DNA of 64,000 nt from Flavobacterium piscis. Its GTDB lineage: Bacteria; Bacteroidota; Bacteroidia; Flavobacteriales; Flavobacteriaceae. Shown here piece after piece: positions 17,501 to 23,552 of this stretch. The position numbers and the translations under genes are program-made. The notes under the pieces were generated by a model. It searched no databases. It had not been told where the DNA came from and was given only the letters and a program-made list of their open reading frames with translations. Position 1 is the first letter of the stretch. Every line of letters starts with the position of its first letter. Where the stretch lies: positions 62,001-126,000 of the forward strand of contig NZ_LVEN01000010.1 in the NCBI RefSeq assembly GCF_001686925.1. The letters run 5' to 3'.

Positions 17501-17990
17501 GTATCAAAAAAGCTGGCTGTTTAATTTCTTTACCAAAACAATAAGTACCAATTTAGTTTCTGAAGATTTTGTCGAAAAAAACTATGATCTAAAAGGCTAT
17601 CAGGTAGCACCAAAAATCAGTTATTTGTTTTCTAAAAATACCAGTTTAGATTTCTTTTATGAATTTCAAAACAAAGAAAACCAGATTGGGAATTTCGAAA
17701 CTTTAGTGCAAAACAGACTTGGAACTTCCTTTTCGTTTGCGGGAGAGAAAAAGGTCACCCTGAATGGAGAATTTTCTTTTTATCAAAACAAGTTTAACGG
17801 CAATGAATTTTCATCTGTAGGTTTTCAGATGCTGGAAGGACTTCAGGAAGGACAAAATTTAGTCTGGAAATTGCTTTTACAGAAAAACATAACACAGTTT
17901 CTGGATGTAAATTTAAATTATCAAGGCCGAAAAGCTGAGACTTCAGCGGTTGTTCATACGGGCAACATTCAGCTTCGCGCTTATTTTTAA
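14559..17990 (+). CDS. Large predicted outer-membrane beta-barrel protein, unknown function
   Basis: An 1143-aa secreted protein with a signal peptide (cleavage near LQAQE). From about residue 140 it has barrel-like strands: GSITRGVTVGNNQNTVLNS, a VYVNGVLLKRGENNDYVIDY segment followed by AGEITFT, and a C-terminal strand ending in aromatic Phe (QLRAYF). The last feature is typical of outer-membrane insertion. Motifs of the form RGxxxDYxIDYxxGxIxFT are seen in large Bacteroidota surface proteins. It is not recognisably a TonB receptor, since it has no plug. The gene stands alone, followed by the Lys/Ala-rich protein gene. Confidence 0.75.
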   Translation: MLKKLLFLTVLIWYSGLQAQETESSYKTKKVIISRDTIHLEEVSINSAFFKILNTKNEPLDSSFYKIDFQKGTLILNENAGSVSDTLIVNYLKYPDFLTKEYSLYKSDQVVTNDIGSEKLYRIDNTNTKKVTPFDGLQTSGSITRGVTVGNNQNTVLNSNLDLQITGKISDKISIRASLQDNNIPLQDGGYSQKLDQFDNIFIELFSNDWNIRAGDVFLENRKTQFLNFNKKVQGLSTSFNFGTEESKTNIFASVAFVKGQYAKSTFTGQEGNQGPYKLKGQNGELYVLVISGSERVYVNGVLLKRGENNDYVIDYNAGEITFTSLFTITSEMRINVEYQYSERNYNRLVTYAGATHENKNWSFGGYIYSENDMKNQPLQQNLSTEQVGILSQAGDNINLMKAPSAYEESYADNKILYKKILVNAVEAYEYSNDASNVLYNVKFSLVGNNAGNYIIQNNNSVERIYVYVAPVNGILEGNYEPLVQLVAPIKLQVATFLGKYNPDEKTLVDFEIAISNNDKNLFSKIDDGDNSGIALKTNIKKRLFTKEWTLDGFANYQFVQEDFRSVERLYNIEFNRDWNLNEALLGNQSLLVTGLNFDLFAKKQTSNIGLFTYQFEKLDYSESYSGARHTTTALFKLKQWTIENQGSFLNSDATSSTSKFIRNQTRTKYHFGKNWIGASMQLENNQQRDKISNQFSALSQKFTEYGAFVGRGDSTKVFVELGYLQRRNDSLQNGLLQHVNNSQTYYLKSKLIQNKTTDLAVYASYRNLDFINSSRKNEPSLNSRILYNDRFFNQFMQIGTTYETSSGTIAQQEFTYVEVPTGQGVYTWNDYNGNGIQELEEFEIAAFADQAKYVRIFLPNQIYIKTNQNKFSQSVALNPLQWQNETGFKKLASYFYNQTSFIMDRKVKSRGERLELNPFDSSEENILGLNSSFRNSLYYNRGKQKHSVTYTYLINKGKNLLSIGSQNVRNSSNQLQYTHLYQKSWLFNFFTKTISTNLVSEDFVEKNYDLKGYQVAPKISYLFSKNTSLDFFYEFQNKENQIGNFETLVQNRLGTSFSFAGEKKVTLNGEFSFYQNKFNGNEFSSVGFQMLEGLQEGQNLVWKLLLQKNITQFLDVNLNYQGRKAETSAVVHTGNIQLRAYF

Positions 17991-18053
17991 CACTTTACGA
18001 AAAATGTATTCATAAATTGATTAATTTTAATTGAAATTTAAAACCGTAACCTT

Positions 18054-18587
18054 ATGAAAAAATTATTATTACTTTGTTTTATGGTGGTTTTGTCTTCTAA
18101 TTTTTATGCTCAGGAAACAGCTGTAAAAGACACAAAAAGCAAAACTGAAACTGCTGCTAAAAAGAAAAAAGCAACTGCTGACAAAGCGGCATCAGATGCA
18201 AAAAAAGAAGCTACTAAAGCAAAAAAAGCAGCCAAAGAAGCCACTGATGCTTCGGCAGCAAGCACTGCAGCAACCAAAAAAGCAGCCGACAAAGAAGCTG
18301 CTAAAGCAAAAAGCGATGCCACTAAAGCTTCTAAAAAAGCAACTGCAGCAGCAGATGGAGCTAAAGCTGATGCCAAAAAAGCCGATGCCAAAGCAACTGT
18401 AGCTAAGAAAGATGCTACCGCTACTAAAAAAACAGCCACTAAAACATTAAAAGAAACCACAGAGAAAGCTCCAAAAGTAGCGGATAAAGTTACGGGAGAA
18501 TACAATGGTAAAAAAGTATATACGGGACCAAAAGGCGGTAAATACTACATTAATAAAAACGGAAATAAAACGTATATTCAGGATTAG
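18054..18587 (+). CDS. Secreted Lys/Ala-rich protein with PBCV-type basic adaptor C-terminus
   Basis: A 177-aa protein. A signal peptide (MKKLLLLCFMVVLSSNFYAQ) precedes about 115 residues of almost pure Lys, Ala, Thr and Asp repeats resembling histone H1 tails. The C-terminus (GKKVYTGPKGGKYYINKNG) matches the short basic adaptor motif first named in chlorella viruses (PBCV_basic_adap). A strongly basic exported protein could bind DNA, polysaccharide or envelope polymers; the role is not known. Codon choice (AAA/GCT runs) produces a long meaningless open frame on the other strand. Confidence 0.82.
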   Translation: MKKLLLLCFMVVLSSNFYAQETAVKDTKSKTETAAKKKKATADKAASDAKKEATKAKKAAKEATDASAASTAATKKAADKEAAKAKSDATKASKKATAAADGAKADAKKADAKATVAKKDATATKKTATKTLKETTEKAPKVADKVTGEYNGKKVYTGPKGGKYYINKNGNKTYIQD

Positions 18588-18592
18588 TTAAA

Positions 18593-18714
18593 GATACTGA
18601 GATGCTAATCTACTAAGGCGCTAAGATTAATAGAAAAACCGAACTACAGTTCGGTTTTTTTATTTAACAAGCAAAAAACTTAGCATCTTAGAGGCTTAGA
18701 AACTTAGAAGCTTA
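18593..18714. repeat. Paired inverted CTAAG-rich repeat around a terminator
   Basis: Left arm 18593-18630 (GATGCTAATC..CTAAGGCGCTAAG) and right arm about 18668-18714 (CTTAGCATCTTAGAGGCTTAG) are imperfect inverses flanking the hairpin at 18634-18659. Related sequence occurs at 46441-46485 and 48838-48936. Confidence 0.65.
18634..18660 (+). terminator. Terminator after the Lys/Ala-rich protein gene
   Basis: Perfect 12-bp stem AAAAACCGAACT / AGTTCGGTTTTT with a 2-nt loop and T run. Confidence 0.88.
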
Positions 18715-18798
18715 AATCAGAGTTAATAATTTAGTAATATGTACGAAATAACACAAAAAGCTTATTTCTCTATCTTCGTTTTTAAAAAGCGTTAAACT

Positions 18799-19869
18799 AT
18801 GAGCATTGACTATTCTGCGAACAAAACAATTTTAGTTGCTCCATTAAACTGGGGACTTGGCCATGCCACAAGGTGTATCCCCATTATAAAAGCGCTTCAG
18901 GAAAAAAATTTCATCCCAATTATAGCTTCTGATGGAGTTGCTTTGGCGTTACTCCGTAAAGAATTCCCGTACATACAAACACTTGAGCTGCCTTCTTATC
19001 ATATTGAATATGCTAAAAATGGTAAAAACTTTAAATGGAAATTGATTAAAAGCCTGCCTAAAATGATCGTTGCTATTTTAGACGAGAAAAAAATGGTGAA
19101 CCGCTGGATCAAAAAACACGGAATTGACGGCATTATCTCGGATAATCGATTGGGTGTTTTCAGTAAAAAAATTCCATCTGTGTTTATGACGCATCAATTG
19201 AATGTCATGACTGGAAATACGACCTGGTTTACGAGTAAATGCCATCAATACATTATAAAAAAATACAATCAATGCTGGGTTCCGGATACTAATGACGCGG
19301 TAAATTTAACCGGCGATCTGGGGCATCTTAAAACTACTCACCTCAATTTAAAATACATTGGTCCTTTAAGCAGAATGCGCAAAAAGGAAACTCCAAAATT
19401 ATATGACCTGATGGTAATTTTGTCCGGTCCTGAACCTCAACGCACTTATTTAGACGAAAAATTACAAAAAGAAGTCGCTGATTATAAAGGCAAAGTTGTT
19501 TTTATACAAGGCATTGTTGAGAAAACCCAAACCAAATGGCAGGCTGGAAATGTAACGTATTACAATTTCATGAACTCAAAACAACTGGAACAAACTTTTA
19601 ATGAAAGTGATTTTGTTTTATGCCGTTCCGGTTATACCACAGTAATGGATTTGGCTAAACTAGGCAAAAAAGCCTTTTTTATACCAACTCCGGGGCAATA
19701 TGAACAAGAGTATTTGGCGATAAAACTTCAGGAAGAAAATCTGGTACCGTATGCAATGCAAAACGACTTTACGATTGAAGATCTTTCAAAAGTAAAGTCG
19801 TTTAAAGGTTTAACTCAGTTTAACGAAGATATCGACTGGGATTCGTTATTTGCCGTTTTCGAAGATTAG
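18799..19869 (+). CDS. Glycosyltransferase (GT28/MurG-like fold)
   Basis: A 356-aa cytosolic or peripheral glycosyltransferase. The N-terminal nucleotide-fold motif LNWGLGHATRCIPIIKAL (about residues 17-34) and the C-terminal donor-binding region (CRSGYTTVMDLAKLGKKAFFIPTPGQYEQEYLA) match the GT28/MGT type. Acceptor and donor are unknown. A TATCTTCG near-match to the -7 consensus lies at 18771-18778. The gene is convergent with the phosphate-type porin, with only 2 nt between stops. Confidence 0.82.
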   Translation: MSIDYSANKTILVAPLNWGLGHATRCIPIIKALQEKNFIPIIASDGVALALLRKEFPYIQTLELPSYHIEYAKNGKNFKWKLIKSLPKMIVAILDEKKMVNRWIKKHGIDGIISDNRLGVFSKKIPSVFMTHQLNVMTGNTTWFTSKCHQYIIKKYNQCWVPDTNDAVNLTGDLGHLKTTHLNLKYIGPLSRMRKKETPKLYDLMVILSGPEPQRTYLDEKLQKEVADYKGKVVFIQGIVEKTQTKWQAGNVTYYNFMNSKQLEQTFNESDFVLCRSGYTTVMDLAKLGKKAFFIPTPGQYEQEYLAIKLQEENLVPYAMQNDFTIEDLSKVKSFKGLTQFNEDIDWDSLFAVFED

Positions 19870-19871
19870 TT

Positions 19872-21164
19872 TTAGAAATTAAACTGTGCTTGTAATCGCA
19901 ACAAATTTCCTTGCTGACGGTTGATTGGCAGCACGCTGTCTTCAAAAGTTCTGTCGGCAATAACGTATTCTGCTGTAAATTCAAAAGCTTTAAAAGGCTG
20001 CCATTCTATACCAATTTCATAATCTCTAACAACATAACTTCTAGCGTCTTTTTCGTATTTTTTTCCTCCGTCATAATATTGAAATTTGGCAAAAGGATAA
20101 ATATGCTGTTTTTTGATATCTAATTTATAATTCAACAATACATAACCGCCATTTAAATCGGTTTCATCAACTGTATTGGTTACCGTATTGTATCTTGGGC
20201 CTGTACCTATATTATATTCTGTCTGGATTCCGAAAGGTCTTGGGTACAAAACAAAAGTTGCGCCCACTCTCTGGTCTTTTACATATTGCGGATCATTTAC
20301 TTTTACTCCCGGTGAAATTTCGCCTGTAAATGCCCATTTTCCGGTATAAGCCTGAATTCCGGGTTCTATAATCTGACTGCCTATTACAAAAGGATACGTT
20401 GCTCTTGCAACCACATTCAAATCTCTGTTACCATCCAGTTTATTGGCAATTTGACCATTATAAACTCCAAAGGCAAAAACTCCAAAATCGCCTGAACCTT
20501 TATAACCGTCTTTTACCAGCATATTAAAACGTTCCCTGATTTCGGCCGGAGCCCAATAAAAAAACAACCCCAAATCACGTTCGTTTAGTATAGCACTGTT
20601 CATCGCATCATTACGATCTAATGCCAAACGCTGCGAACTGGACTGCATATTCTCGAAACCATAGGGAATCTTACTTTGTCCTACACGTACGCGATATTCC
20701 TTTTTCTTATCAAAAGAAAGGTCAAAATACAAATCCCTAATCTGAACAAAATTCTGAATTCCTGTACTTGGCGAACTCGCAAAATCAGGTTGGAAATAGA
20801 AAAACACATTGGGGTGAACCTGGCCTGAAAATACCAAACGCGCACGACGAATAAAAAGTCCGTTGTTGGCTTTTGCATCAGGATCTGTAGAAGTTGTTCC
20901 CCAGGATTTATCACATTGATCGCAGGAAACTTTATCATTTGTAGAAAAAAGTCCATTGTATCGTATTTGAGCATATCCTCTTAAGGAAATCCTGTCGTAC
21001 CAATGTTCTTCGCTACTAACTCCGGATTTGGTATCCGGAAGTTTCGCTTTATTAATAGAATCTAAAATACGCATTACTTCGTTTTTTACATCCTGTTTAT
21101 TTAATTCTTGTGCATTTGATGCGCAAGTTATGAGTAACAAAACGGCTAAAATTTTTCTTTTTAT
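19872..21164 (-). CDS. Phosphate-selective-type porin (OprO/OprP-like)
   Basis: A 430-aa outer-membrane porin with a signal peptide (MIKRKILAVLLLITCASNAQ), a short helical N-terminus, then barrel strands such as LRGYAQIRYNG, LFIRRARLVFSGQVHPNVFFYFQPDF and the terminal LRLQAQFNF. This is the O/P porin pattern that serves phosphate or pyrophosphate uptake in other bacteria. The start at 21164 gives a clean signal peptide; the earlier in-frame codon at 21200 overlaps a CATCTTTG -7-like element (21198-21205). It lies downstream of the PhoR/PhoB-like genes, and three TTAACA-type boxes with 11-bp spacing lie just before that promoter, so PhoB control is likely. Confidence 0.86.
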   Translation of the reverse strand: MKRKILAVLLLITCASNAQELNKQDVKNEVMRILDSINKAKLPDTKSGVSSEEHWYDRISLRGYAQIRYNGLFSTNDKVSCDQCDKSWGTTSTDPDAKANNGLFIRRARLVFSGQVHPNVFFYFQPDFASSPSTGIQNFVQIRDLYFDLSFDKKKEYRVRVGQSKIPYGFENMQSSSQRLALDRNDAMNSAILNERDLGLFFYWAPAEIRERFNMLVKDGYKGSGDFGVFAFGVYNGQIANKLDGNRDLNVVARATYPFVIGSQIIEPGIQAYTGKWAFTGEISPGVKVNDPQYVKDQRVGATFVLYPRPFGIQTEYNIGTGPRYNTVTNTVDETDLNGGYVLLNYKLDIKKQHIYPFAKFQYYDGGKKYEKDARSYVVRDYEIGIEWQPFKAFEFTAEYVIADRTFEDSVLPINRQQGNLLRLQAQFNF

Positions 21165-21197
21165 CATCCTTTCTCTAATTCCCTTAATTTCAAGGTG

Positions 21198-21205
21198 CAA
21201 AGATG
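21198..21205 (-). promoter_or_regulatory. -7-like element of the porin gene
   Basis: The minus strand reads CATCTTTG, one mismatch to TAnnTTTG, 9 nt downstream of the last predicted Pho box. Confidence 0.45.
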
Positions 21206-21214
21206 ACTCACCTA

Positions 21215-21264
21215 TGTTAAGAAATCATTAACAAGATGTTACTATAATAAAAATTTAATGTTAC
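21215..21264 (-). promoter_or_regulatory. Predicted Pho boxes upstream of the porin
   Basis: On the minus strand, hexamers GTAACA (21264-21259), GTAACA (21242-21237), TTAATG (21231-21226) and TTAACA (21220-21215) lie at spacings of 22, 11 and 11 nt. Direct repeats of TTAACA type with 11-bp period are the known Pho-box form in other bacteria. The last box ends 9 nt before the -7-like element. Confidence 0.6.
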
Positions 21265-21336
21265 GAAGTTTTGGCGTAGTTTAGTTAATTGTTAAAATCC
21301 CATGTTTTGCGGCACTTAACAAAAATCAGATCACAA

Positions 21337-22416
21337 TTATTTAACTTCCGCTTTTACTGTTTTATGTGCTTTTTCGAGTGTAAAAGAAAATTCAGAACCA
21401 ATTCCGAATTCACTTTCGACGTATACTTTCTCTTTATGCGCTTCGATAATATGTTTTACTATGGCTAATCCAAGACCAGAACCACCCTCTGAGCGGGTTC
21501 CGCTTTTATCTACTCTGTAAAAACGCTCGAAAAGTCTTGGGATATTTTGTTTCTCTACTCCTTCTCCGTTATCACTAATTCGGATTAAGACCTTTTTCTT
21601 GGTTAAGTTTACAACACCAACTTCGGTTAAACCTCCGTCTTTACCATATTTAATAGAATTAACAAGCAGGTTTTCTAAAACTTGCTGAATCCTGTCCTGA
21701 TCACCACGCACAATAACCGATTGTACATTTTTGCTTTCAAAAGCCAGTTTGATTTTCTTTTTGTCAGCTTTCATTTCCAACAAATCAAAGACATTCTGAA
21801 TAAGTTCAACAATATTAAAATCAGTCATATTCAAATCCAGGTCTCCTGACTCGAGTTTGGTAATCATGTCTAAATCTTCCACTATATAGATGAGACGTTC
21901 AACTCCTTTTTCGGCACGTTTCAAATATTTCTTTCTAATGGTTTTATCATCCATTGCTCCATCCAGTAAAGTCGAAACATAACCCTGAACCGTAAACAAA
22001 GGCGTTTTAAGTTCGTGCGAAACATTTCCTAAAAACTCTCTACGGTATTGTTCACGAATTTCCAGCATTTCGATTTCGAGTTTTTTATCGGTAGCAAACT
22101 TTTTTACTTCACGCGAAAGCGTTTCCATATCAGTAGTTATGGGTTGATTTATTAGTGTTGTTGATTCTAATAAAGAAACCTCATCGTAGATTTTCTTTAC
22201 TCGTCTGTAAATAAAGCGTTCTACACGATATTGCAAGACCAAAAAGGAGAAAATATAAATCGAAATAATGAAAACGATTCCAAATGCCACCTGATGTTTT
22301 AGCTGATTTTTATAAAATAAATTCATCAGGATCAGCACAAATCCTGTTCCGAAAAGACTGATATATAATGCTGACTTTACAGCAAATTTGTATGTTTTTT
22401 TAAAATTAATTTTCAT
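21337..22416 (-). CDS. Sensor histidine kinase (PhoR-like)
   Basis: A 359-aa membrane kinase with two helices (about residues 14-34 and 43-62) separated by almost no periplasmic loop. The HisKA motif is REFLGNVSHELKTPL with His134. The ATPase has N box NLLVNSIKYG, G1 ISDNGEGV and G2 SGLGLAIVKHI. It pairs with the OmpR-type regulator gene upstream on the same strand, and the pair sits beside a phosphate-type porin and predicted Pho boxes. The missing sensor domain is typical of PhoR, which senses through the transporter. Assignment to phosphate is inference from context. Confidence 0.85.
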   Translation of the reverse strand: MKINFKKTYKFAVKSALYISLFGTGFVLILMNLFYKNQLKHQVAFGIVFIISIYIFSFLVLQYRVERFIYRRVKKIYDEVSLLESTTLINQPITTDMETLSREVKKFATDKKLEIEMLEIREQYRREFLGNVSHELKTPLFTVQGYVSTLLDGAMDDKTIRKKYLKRAEKGVERLIYIVEDLDMITKLESGDLDLNMTDFNIVELIQNVFDLLEMKADKKKIKLAFESKNVQSVIVRGDQDRIQQVLENLLVNSIKYGKDGGLTEVGVVNLTKKKVLIRISDNGEGVEKQNIPRLFERFYRVDKSGTRSEGGSGLGLAIVKHIIEAHKEKVYVESEFGIGSEFSFTLEKAHKTVKAEVK

Positions 22417-22450
22417 TGAGATTATTGAACCATTAAGAGATTATATTTTT

Positions 22451-22616
22451 ACCATATAAGTTATATAAGTTCATTTAAAGTAAAGCGCAATTGTATGATT
22501 ACATTAAGAACTTAAAAAAAGAAATCTTTGTCAAAGTTTTGAACTTTGACAAAGATAACCTTTGATTCGAAAAGTATGTTGTACTAATTTAAATGAACTT
22601 ATATAACTTATATGGT
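22451..22616. repeat. MITE-like nested inverted repeat between the phoB-like and phoR-like genes
   Basis: Perfect 29-nt terminal inverted repeats (22451-22479 and 22588-22616, beginning ACCATATAAGTTATATAAG) enclose a second perfect hairpin at 22524-22556 (ATCTTTGTCAAAGTT, 3-nt loop, AACTTTGACAAAGAT). There is no coding capacity. The element fills most of the 219-nt gap between the two genes. Confidence 0.8.
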
Positions 22617-22635
22617 TCAAATATTTATTGAATGT

Positions 22636-23319
22636 CTAGACTTCAAATTTGTAACCAACACCTTTTATGGTTTTAAAAAGATCTTCGCCTATTTTTTCGC
22701 GTAATTTTCTGATGTGAACATCGATTGTTCTTCCTCCTACTACCACTTCATTACCCCAAACTTTATCCAGAATTTCGTCTCTTTTAAAAACTTTTCCGGG
22801 TTTTGAAGCCAATAAATAAAATAATTCGAATTCTTTTCTTGGTAAAGCAATTTCTACATTGCCTTTTATGATCTTATATTCTTCACGGTTAATCTCGATT
22901 CCGCCGACATTTAAGGTATCACTAACAACTTCTTGTTCTTTTAACCTTCTTAACAAAGCCTTTACTTTGCTCACCAATAATTTTGGTTTTATTGGTTTGG
23001 TAATATAGTCATCTGCACCTGCATCAAAACCAGCAACTTGTGAGTAATCTTCGCTTCTGGCAGTTAAGAATGTTATGATAACATTATTTAATTCAGGGAT
23101 TTTTCTAATGTGTTCGCAAGCTTCCATTCCATCCATTTCGGCCATCATTACATCCATAATAATTAGGTCCGGTAATTCTTTCTGAGCCTTTGCTATTGCT
23201 TCTTTTCCATTTGAAGCCGTAACAATCTGGTAGCCTTCCTGAGCAAGGTTATAGCCAACGATTTCTAAGATATCTGGTTCATCGTCAACTAATAAAATCT
23301 TGGTTTGTGTTTTTTTCAT
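22636..23319 (-). CDS. OmpR/PhoB-type response regulator
   Basis: A 227-aa two-domain regulator. Receiver: DD at residues 12-13, phospho-acceptor Asp56 in LIIMDVMM, and the conserved Lys in YITKPIKPK. The C-terminal winged helix (EFELFYLLASKPGKVFKRDEI to RTIDVHIRKLREKIG) is OmpR/PhoB-like. The start at 23319 (ATG) was chosen over the TTG at 23328. It is transcribed with the PhoR-like kinase and diverges from a TonB-dependent receptor whose upstream region carries TTAACA-type boxes. Confidence 0.9.
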   Translation of the reverse strand: MKKTQTKILLVDDEPDILEIVGYNLAQEGYQIVTASNGKEAIAKAQKELPDLIIMDVMMAEMDGMEACEHIRKIPELNNVIITFLTARSEDYSQVAGFDAGADDYITKPIKPKLLVSKVKALLRRLKEQEVVSDTLNVGGIEINREEYKIIKGNVEIALPRKEFELFYLLASKPGKVFKRDEILDKVWGNEVVVGGRTIDVHIRKLREKIGEDLFKTIKGVGYKFEV

Positions 23320-23445
23320 AAATAGCAAAAATTGAGATTTTTACATCAAATTTTCTTCGTTAAACATTCGATGTTTTTTATTTCACAGCGTAAATATACT
23401 AACAAAATAACCGTTAAAAATTGCGGTTAACGGTAATTTAATCTG

Positions 23446-23506
23446 GTAACAATTTGATAATCTACAAGACACAAAAACATAACAAGTGCCTAACATGAAC
23501 TTTACA
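23446..23506 (+). promoter_or_regulatory. Predicted Pho boxes upstream of the TonB-dependent receptor
   Basis: Hexamers at 11-nt steps: GTAACA (23446), ATAATC (23457), GACACA (23468), ATAACA (23479), CTAACA (23490), TTTACA (23501). Four of six fit (N)T(A/T)ACA well. The row ends 9 nt before a TTTCTTTG -7-like element (23516-23523), the same distance as at the porin gene. Confidence 0.6.
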
Positions 23507-23552
23507 CAGCGTTTCTTTCTTTGCACAAAAATAAATCAAACACAACACAAAA

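Noticed and set aside
18110..18505. 131-aa open frame on the minus strand opposite the Lys/Ala-rich gene
   Set aside because: It arises because AAA/GCT repeats lack reverse stops; composition is only Ala, Val, Ser, Phe, and the plus strand has a signal peptide and a recognisable tail.
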